64,000 bases of DNA, taken from positions 113,780,746 to 113,844,745 of the forward strand of contig CM056380.1 in assembly GCA_029718625.1 (NCBI GenBank), read 5' to 3'. How positions within the stretch are numbered: the first letter of the stretch is position 1; each line of letters starts with the position of its first letter. The DNA comes from Synaphobranchus kaupii. Lineage: Eukaryota; Chordata; Actinopteri; Anguilliformes; Synaphobranchidae. Both the position numbers and the translations under genes were made by a program. The notes under the pieces are model-generated. The model did no database searches. It worked only from the letters and a program-made list of their open reading frames with translations, and was not told where the DNA came from. Shown here piece by piece: positions 13,301 to 59,856 of the stretch.

Positions 13301-14960
13301 TCTCTGAGTGTCAGAAACGGTTAGTGTTCTGTGAGGAGGATCGGCGTCAGGACTGGCTGGATGTTCCGTCTGCACCGGGCTCAGTCCATTACACCGCACC
13401 AGAACCGGGTCGAAAAAATGCATCTGAAATATGAAACTCTTTAGGCGGTGGTGCCGTTTGAATATTCTTCTGTCAGGCCCCTTGAACATTTTCAGTGTAA
13501 TTAAAAAACGTGCGCAAATATAGGCCTTTAAAATGGTCAGAAATCTGCTGGAATGTTTGCAGGCGCCTGAGGGGTTAAAAGATCTCAGGCAGGTCTGTGT
13601 GCACGCACACGCGCCACGCCCTTTGCTGCAGATCCATTAAAGACAGCAGCGCTGAGCGGAGCAGGCTCGTGAGCCGGGGGAACGGCAGAATCCCCCCTCT
13701 TATCTGCACTCTACAGTCACAGAGAGAACTTGTAATGAAGAAGTTGTGAAAGTAGAATCAGAACTTGAAGGCTCTTAGTTCACTCAGCCAGGGATTCTAA
13801 AGCGGGTAATATTAGATTAACTAGCGACGGAAGATTGAGTTTCATGAAGATGTGAGCACTTTACAGTATAATGCAATGTTTTCCCAGTTATACTGTTTCT
13901 GTCTCACATACTGTCAGTAGAAGTACTTGTTTTTAGCTTCATCAAAGATGGAGGTGTAATATATTGAGAATTAACACACCCAAGGTCATTCCCACCTTGC
14001 AGTTTTTGGTTACCAGAACATTTTTCTCAAACAAGTAATTTTTTCCGGCTTCCTAGATGCCCCTTATCATTATGAACATTGCTTAGACGGTTATTCCATT
14101 TTTTTATGTCAGAATTTAAAATATGGATTCAGATTTTTGTCTGAAAAGTTATTTATATTTGGAACATTCTTAAAATGTTATTTATATACAGTATATCCTA
14201 TATATACGTATATTTAGTTTTTTTCCATTATTGAATGATAACCATCAGAGGATGCTACCAGTAAGTTTTTATTTTTTTATATGACATGCCAGGAATGGCT
14301 TTCTCCAAGTTTGACAGAAATGTATTGGAGTAATAAATATATTCCAGGACTATTATCTTCCAGCCGAATAGGAATCTATCCAGAAGTTCCTCCCCATAGC
14401 ATTGGCTGGAGTAGTTCTAATAGAGGATGCATTGGAAATGCACCCCACCCAGTCGAATACTCTTTCTCAACAGGGAGATTGCCGCAGTCAACTGCTTGGG
14501 TATTATTTACATCATTAATTACACAAGGTGAAGGACAGTAAATGGGGGTTAAACGACACAGAAGAAGCTCTCTGAAATACCACGTGTAATTAAGCGCATT
14601 CTCAGGGTGGGGACTGTCACCTCGTCCTGGCTGATCCACTTTTAATCTCAGAAGTTTTCGGTGAAGATGAATCAGAGACAAGATAAAGTGTTGAACTTCC
14701 TTTAGTGTTTAAGTGCTGATTCTGTGTATTGAGAGGTATATGCAGTATAATGTTTTAATTTCTAAATATATCACACAAATGGGATTTAAGATCAACAGGA
14801 TAAAACTAAGTGAACTACAGTGTATGAGAGCTGAGATTTTGAGAATTTTTTTTGTCTCAGGTCTTCGTCTTACACACGTTAATTAATGGTCTTCTACCTT
14901 TGTGAGTATGTCTATGTGACGTATGTATGTTCCCTAGCACCCAAGTGCTTTCCTGTGCAT
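10346..14960. other. Non-coding DNA; no gene recognised
   Basis: AT-rich stretches (10770-10890, 12860-12990, 14150-14240) and CAATT-rich segments resemble worn transposon remnants. G homopolymers lie near 11489. No supportable coding region or RNA gene is seen. Confidence 0.5.
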
Positions 14961-14964
14961 TTCC

Positions 14965-14971
14965 GTGTGTG

Positions 14972-15017
<46 letters not shown>

Positions 15018-15067
15018 CGCATGTGTGTGTGTGTGCGCGTGCGCGTGTGTGGGTGTGTGTGTGTGTG

Positions 15068-15121
<54 letters not shown>

Positions 15122-15170
15122 TGCGCATGTGTGGGTGTGTGTGTGTGTGTGCGTGCACATGTGTGTTTGT
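14965..15170. repeat. Interrupted (TG)n microsatellite with CG-containing interruptions
   Basis: Alternating TG is broken by GCGCGTGCGC-type segments. Purine-pyrimidine alternation is nearly continuous. Open frames through it in several frames are repeat artefacts. Confidence 0.97.
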
Positions 15171-15297
15171 ACGCATATGTAATGCATGCATCTGTGAGTG
15201 TGTTTGTTTATATGTGTATAGCTGTGCCTTTATTTGAGCAATTGTGTGGGTGTTCATGTTCGTATGAGAGTATGTGTCTGTATGCATCTGTGCAAAC

Positions 15298-15298
<1 letters not shown>

Positions 15299-15335
<37 letters not shown>

Positions 15336-15336
15336 C
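15299..15336. repeat. (GGGTAT)n hexanucleotide microsatellite, about six copies
   Basis: GGGTAT is repeated in perfect register. It lies between two long TG arrays and is one substitution from the vertebrate telomere hexamer GGGTTA. Confidence 0.95.
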
Positions 15337-15386
15337 TATAGTTGGGTGTATAAGCGTAATGTGTGGGTACCTGGAGTGTCTGTGTT

Positions 15387-17089
<1,703 letters not shown>

Positions 17090-17238
17090 CTTTACCTCAC
17101 ATCAAACACACTTTCTCTCTCTCTTTCACTCTCGCATACACACACACTCTCTCTGTCACTGTCACTCACACACATGCGCACACACACATACTCTCATAAA
17201 CGTTCAGTCTCTCACTCTCGCTCTTTCACACACACACA

Positions 17239-17270
<32 letters not shown>

Positions 17271-17312
17271 CGCACACATACACACAAACACGCACACACA
17301 CACTCTCTCATT
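17090..17312. repeat. CT/CA-rich compound microsatellite
   Basis: Alternating tracts of CTCT, CACA and CGCA (ACGC four times near 17238-17258). The ORFs reading THTHTH or SLSLSL here are low-complexity artefacts. Confidence 0.95.
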
Positions 17313-17953
17313 AACTTTCAGTCTCTCTAACTCCCCCCATCCTCATGTAAATACTGTAATATTATTAATGGATAATATAATCATAAATAGATTATACAGC
17401 AATTTATTGAGAACGATGTGTATTGCAATATCTGACAGTGGCAACAATTAGCATGTGTTTCAACAGCTTCTTATTTTACTGAAATAAATCGGCTGTATTC
17501 TCCCAGGCATGTGGAACATAGCGTACTGTGTTGTGTGGTCCGGCTCCAGTAAACATTTGCGCATTTGTGAAATATAAAGTGCAAATGCAAATCCAAACAG
17601 CTTCATGTGCTCATAGCATCCACAGAAACTGTGACAACTATCTTAACATAGCCTATATAGTGGTAACAAATCTGTTAAATTTCAGCGTGTGACAGTTTAA
17701 AATCTCTCAGGAGCCTTAATGCCTCATGCTGTCTCTCTCTATTGGATAAATATGCAAAGTGCTTTAGTAATCTGGAATATGGCAACATTTAATCCAGTCC
17801 CACGTAATCACACTTTGTATTTTGCACTTGGAGAGCCTAAATTGAAATCATCTGTAGTACTGTCAGTGTTGATTTAATTGGATGAGCCTATCTACAGTAA
17901 TTGGTAATGTATACGGGGTAAAAATGTGTTACATACTCAAGCTTTGTGGAACT
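17313..17953. other. Non-coding DNA; nothing recognised
   Basis: AT-rich sequence without a recognisable gene or element. Confidence 0.5.
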
Positions 17954-18224
17954 ACACTGCAGAAAACCTAATCTTAAAAAACATTTTAATCTCATATTTA
18001 GACTTTAGAATCTTATTTCTGTTACTTTTTTGCTAAATAAAACAAACAATCCAAACCTTTTTACTCTTTTCAAGATTTTCCAGTGGGGTAAGATAATTTC
18101 ACTTGTCAAATAAAAAGTAACTTAAAACAAAGCTAATATTTTCTACTTTTGAGGAAAAAAATATGATTTTAAGTCTAAAAGACTACTTTTACAAGACTAA
18201 AACACATTTTTTGCAGGGCACTGT
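17954..18224. mobile_element. MITE-like element with ACTGCA...TGCAG ends
   Basis: The left end CACTGCAGAAAACCTAATCT and right end CATTTTTTGCAGGGCACTGT are imperfect inverted repeats. The interior contains motifs such as CCAGTGGGGTAAGATAAT and TTTTAAGTCTAAAAGAC, typical of a short non-autonomous family widespread in fish. No coding capacity. Confidence 0.7.
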
Positions 18225-20599
18225 ATAAGGAATGGTAATTAGGCCTAATTCTATGTTACGGTTTATTTATGTGCAATTTTCTGCAAACAATTTTTTGCTG
18301 TTCTCTGGCATCCCTTGTTTTAAAACGGTGACATAATTTTGTTTCATAACGTACGGCATGCTATTACCTATTATTGGTGAAACTTCAAGTAAAATTAGAC
18401 TGTATTTTTTTGTCAATGTCACGTCCTGCAGAATTTGACAGCCGTATGGCCTCTTACGCAATAATTCTGGTCATTAATCAAACACATCCATATTGACTGT
18501 GTTTGCATAAGCCTCATGTTTGTAGGAAATGAAACATCGGCATGTTTCTTCCCTTTACATAATGAGCAGCGATTGGCTGGTTGGGAAACAGGTCTCTGAA
18601 TGAGAAAGTCGTTTCCTCCACAGCGGCGAGAGGTCCATCGCTATGGTTACGCCACATTGCAGGAGCTACAAGAGAGCTGGTGTGACCTGCCAGTCACGTG
18701 TCCCGCTGCATCCTGGGATATTGCTGTGCGCTGCGCGGCAGACATCTTCTCACAGGATGCGAGCTGACGTTTGGCCACTCCTCCATTAATGATAACAGAG
18801 GGAAAGGCACCGTTATTGGGCGCTGCTGTGATGTTTGTCTTAAATTCTGAAGTGAAGATAAAATTATATTGAATTATGTGGTGAATATTTAGGATTGCCA
18901 GGCTGCATTTTGATATGTACTGGTACAGCATGTAAAAACAAACTAAACATTGAAAGATTTTTAGTCTCCGTTGGAAGCAGAGCCATGCACTGTTTTGGCA
19001 GGTTAATGATTATGCTGTATTGTAACAGTAACTGTTAGAGAAATTAGTTTGTCTTTGGTTGCTCAGATACAGTATGTGAATCTCTAAATTAACAAAAAAC
19101 ATTATCTATAGTGTTAAATAATATTTTATTTAATTCTGAGATAAATGAAATATAGCCACATACTTTACTTTAATGTCTTTAATAAGTAGCTGCTAGAAAA
19201 GCAAGTACAATGGAATAAATGCAAGGCTTACCATAACTACTACAAATAGTTTTATATTATAATTAGTTTTTTTAGATAGTTCTGACCGTCTGTACATACT
19301 GTATTATAACCATTTTTTTCTTTCATATCAAGTTGATGTTAACATTAAAATGTAAAAATGTCTATAAAAAAAACTCAATTCTTATATAGTTTATTTTGTG
19401 ATGAAATGAATGTAATTGGCCAGGTCTCCATTGAAAAGGAGTTCCTTATCTCAGTCTAACTTCCTGGTACAGTAAAATAACAGTTAAATACTTTTTTTTT
19501 TTAAATGTAAGAGTATGACGGCAGTGGTCCTTTTGGGGATCTGAACCCATAACCTTCTGGGTTGCAATTTGCTGTCACCAGTCTGCTGTGTTTATCATCT
19601 GTGAGTTTTCGACCTATATTCCACCTCTATATCTGACATATGCTGTTCAAACTTTATATTAAACAGTAATGGAAGTATTATTTATTTGGTACTTGTCAAG
19701 GTTAAAAAGATAGCCTCTTCCATATAATTTCCATATAATTTTTATGGAATCTGGCCAGAAGTAAAAGCGCAAATAAACTTCAGTGACTTCCACAAACCGC
19801 CATTCCCCACTGCCTCCTATGACCCAGCTGTTCACTCTTACAGATCACTAATCCCCACTTTTATTAAGAACCATTAAGCCACATTTTCAGCCGAGACCAT
19901 ATGAACGTCAATACAGTGCTGTAACCAGGTCAGCCTGTGGGCTCTTCACTCAGTAGCAGAGTCTGGCTTTTGCCTGGATTCAATCAACATTCGTCATTAA
20001 CTTTGACCGGCAGTTAAACTGAAGCGGAAGTTTTACTTCTTCTCAAACACAGTTTGTCAAAGTCCCAGTGAATTTTGAACTCATGAACACAGTAAACAGT
20101 AATTGGGAGACGATATAAGGACAAACGATTCCAGTGAATACAGGCCTTTGAGTCATCCACTGTACGGAAGTTCACATAGATGTCATGTCCAAAACAGATG
20201 CTATGCAAGATTAACTATTTGTTGAACCGGACCCTGTTTGACTTCTGATAATCAAGCTGGTAAGGAGAAAAATGTTTGTTTACTTATTTGTATAATTGTT
20301 TATGTATGTATTCATAAGACTTGTTATGCCTTATTTATCCTTGATTTATCCAGGAAAAAGACGCATCTCTTTTTTCGAGAGGTGCCCTGGCCAACAGACC
20401 GGCGTTTATGAATGCACATACTCAGGAATATAAATGACAGTGACATTTAAACAGCTTGCGTAAACGCGGGGTTGTGAGGAGGCGACGGGCCCCTGGCCCG
20501 TGGCCCTGGCCGGATCCCAGAGAGCCAGAGAGCGCGGGTCTGGAATAGCAGGAGAAAGGGCACATTGTTCGCGGTAACGGAACCCCCCCTACGGCACGC
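18225..20599. other. Non-coding DNA; no gene recognised
   Basis: AT-rich sequence with no supportable gene. A T homopolymer lies near 19491-19501. GATCTGAACCCATAACCTTCTG near 19540 resembles part of a worn tRNA-derived or L2-linked repeat, but the ends are not definable. Confidence 0.5.
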
Positions 20600-20990
20600 C
20601 TGACCGGATCCCGCTCACCCCCCCGTACAGCATGACTGACCGGAGCACCCTCGCCCCCACCATATACAGCACGGCTGACCGGAGCACCCTCATCCCCACC
20701 ATATACAGCACGGCTGACCGGAGCACCCTCATCCCCACCATATACAGCACGGCTGACCGGAGCACCGTCGCCCCCACCATATACAGCACGGCTGACCGGA
20801 GCACCGTCGCCCCCACCATATACAGCATGACTGACCGGAGCACCCTCGCCCCCACCATATACAGCACGGCTGACCGGAGCACCGTCGCCCCCACCATATA
20901 CAGCATGACTGACCGGAGCACCCTCGCCCCCACCATATACAGTGCGGCTGACCGGAGCACCCTCACCCCCACCATATACAGTACTGACAG
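20600..20990. repeat. 39-bp minisatellite, about ten copies
   Basis: The unit begins TGACCGGAGCACCCTCGCCC and continues CCACCATATACAGCACGGC. The period is 39, a multiple of three, so both strands stay open and give spurious 13-residue peptide repeats (TDRSTLAPTIYSM on +, AVYGGGEGAPVSR on -). Copies differ mainly at CTC/GTC, CATC/CGCC and ACGGC/ATGAC positions. Confidence 0.95.
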
Positions 20991-21084
20991 CTCTCAGTTG
21001 TGGCTCCTTCCTAAAAAGAGCGTACCTGCCCATGGACTGTACTGTGTGGAGGAGAAAATCACTGATAGGAAAGATAACAATAAG

Positions 21085-21336
21085 GCTCTCTCTGTCCCTT
21101 TCTCTATCTCGCTCTCTCTCTCTGTCTCTTTCTCTCTCTCTCTCTGTCTCTCACTCTCGTTCTGTCTCTGTCTCTTTCTCTTTCTGTCTCTCTGTATATG
21201 TCTCTCTTTCTCTGTCTCTCACTCATTCTGTCTCTCTGTATCTGTCTTTCTGTCTCTCTGTCTCTCTGTATCTCTCTCACTGATTCTCCTGCTACCCCCC
21301 CACCCCACCCCCCCCCCCCCCGCCCCCCTCCCCATT
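21085..21336. repeat. Polypyrimidine (CT-rich) tract followed by C-rich run
   Basis: Roughly 200 bases of TCTCTC/TGTCTC with few purines, then a C-rich block near 21294-21331 containing a run of about 14 C. It sits just upstream of the CpG-rich putative promoter. Confidence 0.95.
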
Positions 21337-21359
21337 CCAACTCTCTAGAGTGACCAGCA

Positions 21360-21702
21360 CTCTCAAATATGGTGAGTCAGGGAGAGCAATCCCAGGCAGC
21401 GCGCACCGGTGCCAGATCAGGGATAGAAGGGACTGCACCCTCAGCTATTGCACAAACGGGGACGGAGAAAACATCTTTACTTTCGCCGGGAACTGTCCCG
21501 TCCCGTGCAGGCTCTGTCACAGGAGGACGGGGGAAGGAAGGAGGGCGCGTGGCGCGGCACGGGTGAAGGTTAGCGCCGGAGTAGCGGGGCATTTTAAAAA
21601 AAATAAAAAAAACCTCTGCCCAAAGTGATGTCACGCTGAATTTTCCAATCCCGGAGCTGCTGAATTTGGCCGATCGGGTTTCACCCTGAAGCGCTGGGTA
21701 AA
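21360..21702 (+). promoter_or_regulatory. CpG-rich putative promoter and 5' UTR of the predicted ank3 first exon
   Basis: The stretch is visibly richer in CG dinucleotides than its surroundings (for example around 21398-21410, 21480-21510 and 21540-21590). It leads directly into the Kozak ATG at 21703. TGATGTCA at 21626-21633 differs by one base from a CRE (TGACGTCA). An A-rich stretch lies at 21596-21612. I see no convincing TATA box, and the transcription start cannot be fixed. Confidence 0.45.
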
Positions 21703-53407
<31,705 letters not shown>

Positions 53408-53657
53408 GTAGGAAGCGGGAACCCAAACTGTCACGGTCACCCTGACCTTCGGCCTCTGCTGCAGGATGTGGTCGACCGTAAACAGCCACTAAATGTGTTT
53501 TGGTCGAATTAGGGGATTTTTTGTGGGCTCATTTTTTGTCATAAAGTTAAACATCACGTCATATACAATGGGTTCATATATAATCACGTATGTATTTTGA
53601 TACACAAATGCGTATCTAAAAGTAAATAATGTGTAGCTCCATAAATGTGTGTCTCAG

Positions 53658-54157
53658 NNNNNNNNNNNNNNNNNNNNNNNNNNNNNNNNNNNNNNNNNNN
53701 NNNNNNNNNNNNNNNNNNNNNNNNNNNNNNNNNNNNNNNNNNNNNNNNNNNNNNNNNNNNNNNNNNNNNNNNNNNNNNNNNNNNNNNNNNNNNNNNNNNN
53801 NNNNNNNNNNNNNNNNNNNNNNNNNNNNNNNNNNNNNNNNNNNNNNNNNNNNNNNNNNNNNNNNNNNNNNNNNNNNNNNNNNNNNNNNNNNNNNNNNNNN
53901 NNNNNNNNNNNNNNNNNNNNNNNNNNNNNNNNNNNNNNNNNNNNNNNNNNNNNNNNNNNNNNNNNNNNNNNNNNNNNNNNNNNNNNNNNNNNNNNNNNNN
54001 NNNNNNNNNNNNNNNNNNNNNNNNNNNNNNNNNNNNNNNNNNNNNNNNNNNNNNNNNNNNNNNNNNNNNNNNNNNNNNNNNNNNNNNNNNNNNNNNNNNN
54101 NNNNNNNNNNNNNNNNNNNNNNNNNNNNNNNNNNNNNNNNNNNNNNNNNNNNNNNNN
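53658..54157. other. Assembly gap of exactly 500 N
   Basis: The round size marks a placeholder of unknown true length. Anything joining exon 12 to the following exon here is missing. Confidence 0.99.
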
Positions 54158-54754
54158 GGCTTTTCACTGCTTTTTTGGCATATGATCGGGCTATTGTTGG
54201 GTGCATCTGGTTGCTATGACGGAATACTAATTTTAGATGATGAAGAAATATATTTATAATCTCACACATAGACGCTATTATCCACTATGTCACGCATGGG
54301 TAGGTATAGTTGCAGGCGAGACTGAGTGGGGGGTTACTTGTTAATTGGATTGCTATGGGAGAATAGTGACACTTAGAAACTATTCGGCAGAGTTGTCACG
54401 AATCATATACTAATAAAGATACAACACGGAGTTTCTTTTTCCCACTCATAGTTTGGCTGCAGGAGCAACGAATGTCTCAGTTTTGCTAAATCTTGCCGCT
54501 GGCGCCATGGCCACTAGGCATCTGCCGCAAAGGAGTTAACTTCCATTTAAAATCCCAGTCCTTGAACTGCAAAGCACACATTGTCACACAAGGCCTATGT
54601 GTGACAACTGGGGGTGGGGCAATATTTGCATCATAGCAAGCAATGGACACTTGTCATTTTCTCAGCTCTGAGCAGATTGATTTCATAAAAAGCCACAGAC
54701 ATAACACTCACCAATGCGCCAGGCAGTGTGTGAGTGTGTGCGTGCATTCTTTTA

Positions 54755-54758
54755 TGTA

Positions 54759-54798
<40 letters not shown>

Positions 54799-54802
54799 TG
54801 CT

Positions 54803-54840
<38 letters not shown>

Positions 54841-54853
54841 CATGCTTGTGTGT
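54755..54853. repeat. Duplicated TG/TATG microsatellite
   Basis: Two (TG)n arrays, each flanked by TATGTATG-type motifs and TGCTTGTGTG, suggest a tandem duplication of the array. Confidence 0.9.
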
Positions 54854-55150
54854 GTTCTCCCCCATAACAGCAGTCAGGTCTCCACTGTTCTCCGCTCTCC
54901 CCATACTCCCCACACACCCCTCTCTCCCTCCCAATCTGCATCCCTCCCTGCTGTGCTGTACCCTTTTAAATCTGGCCTCTCTGGATGCCAGTGTTCACTC
55001 CCACACCTCCACAGCACTGTGCCCTCACCTGGCCCACGAGGGGAGGCTGTGCATGGAAAACATCACCGCCCTCCTTCCGCCCACAGAGAGATTCCATCCC
55101 AGTCTCCCTCTCAACAAACATTTTCTTCTGCCATTTGTCTACACAAAAAA

Positions 55151-56120
55151 GAGGCATTACATTACATTACATCCATTTAGCAGACGCTTTTATCCAAAGC
55201 GACGTACAATAAGTGCATACAGAGACGTCATCAAGGTCACTACAGAACAGACAAGACAAAGCACATCCTTCCCATAATGTAGCAGCTATCCCTAGTAATG
55301 AACGTTGGCTGTAGTTCACAGTAAGCTGTGGGTAAATCAGCTATACTACACTTCTATTCTAAATACTATTATAAGCTATAACAAACAGGAAAACACAGGG
55401 AACTAGTAAACACAGGGAACTGATATTCCTAGGTTAGAATATCAGTCAAGGTGGAGTCTGAAGAGGTGTGTCTTCAGGCCTCGACGGAATGCAGGCAGGG
55501 TTGGAGTAGAACGTAGGGGAATGGGAAGTTAATTCCACCACTGAGGAGCTAAGGTGGAAAAACTCCGCAGTCGGGACGAGCGAGAGCCTTTGACACGGAG
55601 GGGGGGGAAGTGCGAGTCGCCCTGCTGTAGAAGAGCGAAGTGGTCGAGCAGGAACATAGTTCTGGATTAAGTCCTGCAGGTAGGCGGGGCCTGTCCTATT
55701 GGCTGCAGTGTAGGCCAGGGTCAGAACTTTGAACCTGATCCTGGCTGCAACTGGCAGCCAGTGGAGTGACCTCAGCAGGGGGGTTACATGGGAAAATTTC
55801 GGGAGGTTGAACACAAGCCGGGCAGCTGCATTCTGGATCAGTTGAAGAGGCAGAATGGCGCAGGCTGGTAGGCTTGCGAACAGGGAGTTGCAGTAGTCCA
55901 GGCGTGAGGTGACCATGGTCTGGACAAGAAGCTGGGTGGAGTAGGTGGTCAGGTACGGTCGAATCCTCCTGATGTTGTACAGGAGGAACCTGCAGGACCG
56001 TGCCGTCGCCCTGATGTGCTCTTTGAAGTCCAGCCGGTCGTCCAGGACCACCCCCAGGTTACTTGCAGAGCGGGAGGCAGCCACCACGGCATTGACAGTT
56101 GGACTGTCGGAGTTGCATCC
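55151..56120 (-). mobile_element. 5'-truncated L2-type LINE, C-terminal reverse-transcriptase region plus 3' UTR
   Basis: On the minus strand the frame from about 56117 to 55446 reads LGVVLDDRLDFKEHI, SRLDYCNSL, QLIQNAAARLVF and LHWLPVAARIRFKVLTL, the thumb and C-terminal part of an L2/CR1-clade reverse transcriptase. A stop at 55446 is followed by a 3' UTR and the tail GTAATGTAATGTAATG (55156-55171). The catalytic palm and the endonuclease are absent, so the copy is dead. The frame is still open over about 220 codons, so it is fairly young. The + strand 55171-55215 holds the conserved tail motif shared with the fragment at 24283. Confidence 0.9.
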
Positions 56121-56422
56121 TTGGTTTATGTGCACACGTGCGCGCGTGTTTGTGTACGCACACGTGCGTATCTGTGCGTATCGGGCGTGTATAAGTGCAT
56201 CTTTGTGTACGGCATGCGAGTTTGTGTGTGTCTGTGCGTTTTGTTTGTAAAGCACAGCGGTGTCTGATCTCTCGCCATGTTCTGGTAAATTAGAGAGGGG
56301 GAGAGGAGTAATGGCAGGGCTATTGCTGAGTAAAATGGATGACTGTAGTGATTATACTACTACTGTCCCCATAAAACACATTTAATGCATTACATTACTC
56401 ACAGCCTCAGAAGGACACCATT

Positions 56423-56426
<4 letters not shown>

Positions 56427-56469
<43 letters not shown>
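56427..56469. repeat. (GT)n microsatellite
   Basis: About 21 uninterrupted GT dinucleotides. Confidence 0.97.
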
Positions 56470-56472
<3 letters not shown>

Positions 56473-59400
56473 CAATATAAGCACTGTGAGGTCTAAGTGT
56501 GCTGGTTTCTAAAGTAAGCATCATTTTGCAAAAATAAAATAATCTTTTATGCTGATGAAAGGGGTGGTGTGAACAGACATTTCAGAAAAATTTTGAGTGT
56601 TGGAAAAGACCTCAAATGTGACACCGTGAGAATGTGACATTTTAACACTGCTGTTATTTCTGGTGCGATATTGGAACTGAGGATTCACTAACTAGAACAT
56701 TTTAATTCATCACCTCTCATTGAAGGCATGAATATTTAACTCAGACTTTTCACATAAAAGCTTTCCCCATATTAACAGAAAGTGCAATATACAATATATT
56801 GATTCTGCCAGGTCGTACACTGAATTGCCTTTATCATCTTTTGTTTAATGTAGTTTTCTGGTGGGGATGAGCATTGGGTCGCAGTAAACCCCATCTGCTG
56901 TAGCAATGCAGAGAACTACAGACAAGGAGGAAGAGCCACGTACTTCCCTTACCCAATATCCACAAGAAACCCCATCTCACAGCCTGGTCCTGATTTGATG
57001 GTTGAAACCGATTAACTCAGATAACAGTAGTCTCTACCTGGGAAAGCCTGAATTTGGAGCTGGGCTTACGGTTTTCAGTTCCAGGGCTTTTGGGAGAACT
57101 GCAGGTGGCCGAGTACGAGCCTGCATGCTCTGCTGGTTTTTATTGTTACTCAGCACTTAATTGATCAATTAAAGCAACTTAATATACAGTTAACTCACCT
57201 CGCCCGTTTCTTGGCTCTGAACTGGTCGTTGATCTTAGGTTTAAAAAAAAAACAAATAAACATTTTTAAATAAATAGCACTGTCCACCATGGACCCCTGC
57301 TATGGGTGTTCATTCATTTTAAGAAAAAAAACTGTGCAGACGAGCGAAAAGTGACCTTGTTTATGTAAATGCATTGTTCTGATGCTTTATTTGTTTTGCT
57401 ATTTTGATACCTTTTCAAGTGTTCCTCCTCCTCCCATGTGGTGTTTCCACAAGCTGTTTTAGGACATGCCGGCCTCATTAAAGCATGCCCTTTCGCTCTC
57501 TTATGCTGACTCCTGCATTATAATTGCGACTGCTCGCAGTCATCCATAGCTACCCCTCAAACGTGTCCTTTTCCGCAAGCTGAATTTAGCGGCCCCCTTC
57601 CGCCACTCTCTGTCTCTAATGAATCCAGCTCGCCTTGCTCCAGAGACCGATAGATCTGCTATTTTTGTGCACCCCCCCCCCCCCCCCCCCTCTCTTTGTT
57701 GTGTTTTTTTTTTGGCATTTGTTGTGGATGCAGACAGGTGCTCCTGATTGTAACCTGGCTATACTGAAGCGGAGACCCGCACAGACCTCCTGGATTCGGA
57801 TGATAAGCTACCATACTGGGCCTGATCCTACACCAGCCAAAGCTGCTCGCTCTGCATCTGCGGTCTAATGATCGTATCTGTATGATCATTACAAGTCATT
57901 ATCTCCTGCCCTCAGGTTTGTGAGCCATACGATGCGCGTAGAGGGGACCTGGAGCCAGGAATGAAACACTGCTGTCTGCCGTTCTTTCTCTGCCAACTCT
58001 TACACTGACTACAATATATAAAGACACTGGATTGTGATGCCGCCTTTAGGACCTTTGCAGAGATTGTCCACATCCTACACATAACATGCTCATGATTAAG
58101 AAAAAATAAAGAAATTAACAATGACATAATTATCAAGACAGATTACAGAGAGGGATAGAACTTAATCTTATGCAACTTGATTTCGGGGAATTTGTAAGTA
58201 GTATTAACAAAAATCCATTTAAAAAATGGTTTGTTTAGCCAAATTCCCTCTTAGCAACAATAAAAAAGCTGCTCCACTCCATCATTTACACATTTGCCTA
58301 TTGGGAACACCACCTGGATTCTCATTTTCACCGATTTCGTACCAGGTATAACAACGGCAGATAAAATATCTTTTGTTGAAACCTTTCTGTAATGAATCCA
58401 GGAATGTGCAGCTGAGCTAAACTACCTCTTTGAAAAATGCACAAGCAATTCAAAATTTGCTTTAAATATCATGGAATATCATTAAGAACCATAACGCTCA
58501 GGCATACATTTCAGTTAATGGCATAAGGATGTGGGAATCCAGACTGATTAGACCACCTGGTAGTTGTGAAATGAGCAAACGTGGTTACCCAGGTACCGTA
58601 ACTGCAAGAGCTCCATTCCTTGTGGGATATCGTTTCATTGTGTTAAGCCCGTGGCGTTCTTAAGAGGGTGGGATTTATACGTTTCATAAACACAGGTAGC
58701 GCCCCGGCTCCATTCGCGTGTGGAGAGGCGCGTGACAGCACTTGGTATATAAACAGCTTTCTGACAGAGGATGTGCATATTAACGCCGAGCAGACAGACT
58801 TCCCACCTTTGGTATTTTTTGCTTTATTCAGACAGGTAGAAAGCAGGAAAGGATATCAGATATAGAAGCGATGGGGAGTTGAACCCAGCACATGAGGGGG
58901 ACTTGTAGATGGCTTTAGAGTCGGCCAACCTACGTCACGTTTTCTGTCAAATTTTATAACCAGGCTCTGAGTTCCGCAAGGCTCCCATAAGTCCCATCTC
59001 TAGTTTTTCATCAATCCAAACGATATCTGTCCCTAAAGTTGACTTGAAAAACAAATAAATGTAAAAATTTTTTCCCAGTTTGAAAAGTACATTTTATTTA
59101 ACATTAAGCAAATGCCAAACCGTGTTTGGGAATATAAACGAAGCTCCAAAAGCGAGGCTGAAGAGCAGAACCCCCCTGGAGCTGGAAGGAGGCTCTTGAG
59201 CTTGCACCCATTCCCGAGGGGAACAAACCCAACCCAGCCAGGTCAAACATACACACCCAGTATGCCACAAAAATGGAACGAATGGCTGACGAGTTATCCA
59301 ATCAATAAATGTCAGACCTCCCAAGATTTAGTAACATCAAAATGATGTCTACAACCACCCTGGTCAAATAGATTTTCAGTTAATTAAATTAATTGGCTGG

Positions 59401-59714
59401 GTTTGAAATAAAAATGCCCCGGGCCTGATACCCTCCACTCTGTTCCATAAAAACTGCACATCATACACAATCTGTGAACAAATATGTTTCGGTTTAAGGG
59501 CAGCCCTGACTAACAGACAGCAAGCAGAAGAAATAGGATACATAATTCCCTCACCAGAAAGAGATCTCCAGGGACATGCAAGCTTTAACGGTTTACATTA
59601 ATGTGTTTATTTTTTATTCATTTACCTTTTAACTGGGGAAGGCAATTTGAGAACTCAGTCCTCGTTTGCAGTGATGCTGCAGGTAAGGAATGCAGGTGAT
59701 TGGGTAGCCAGGTA

Positions 59715-59856
59715 GGGGATAATAAGGTGGCCACTGAGATGTAGGGGGATGATTAGATGGCCAATTGAATGTAGGGGGATTATCAGATGGCCAATCAAAT
59801 GTAGCGGGATGATAAGATGGCCAATCAAAGTTAGGGTAGTTGATTAGATGGCCAGA
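59715..59856. repeat. Tandem repeat, unit about 31 bp, four to five copies
   Basis: AGATGGCCAATCAAATGTAG and GGGGATGATTAG-type segments recur with substitutions; the flanking copies are more diverged. Confidence 0.85.

Noticed and set aside
20422..21348. 203- and 238-codon frames with 13-residue peptide repeats
   Set aside because: The 39-bp period, a multiple of three, keeps all frames open. Both strands give long frames and there is no sign of splice or start context.
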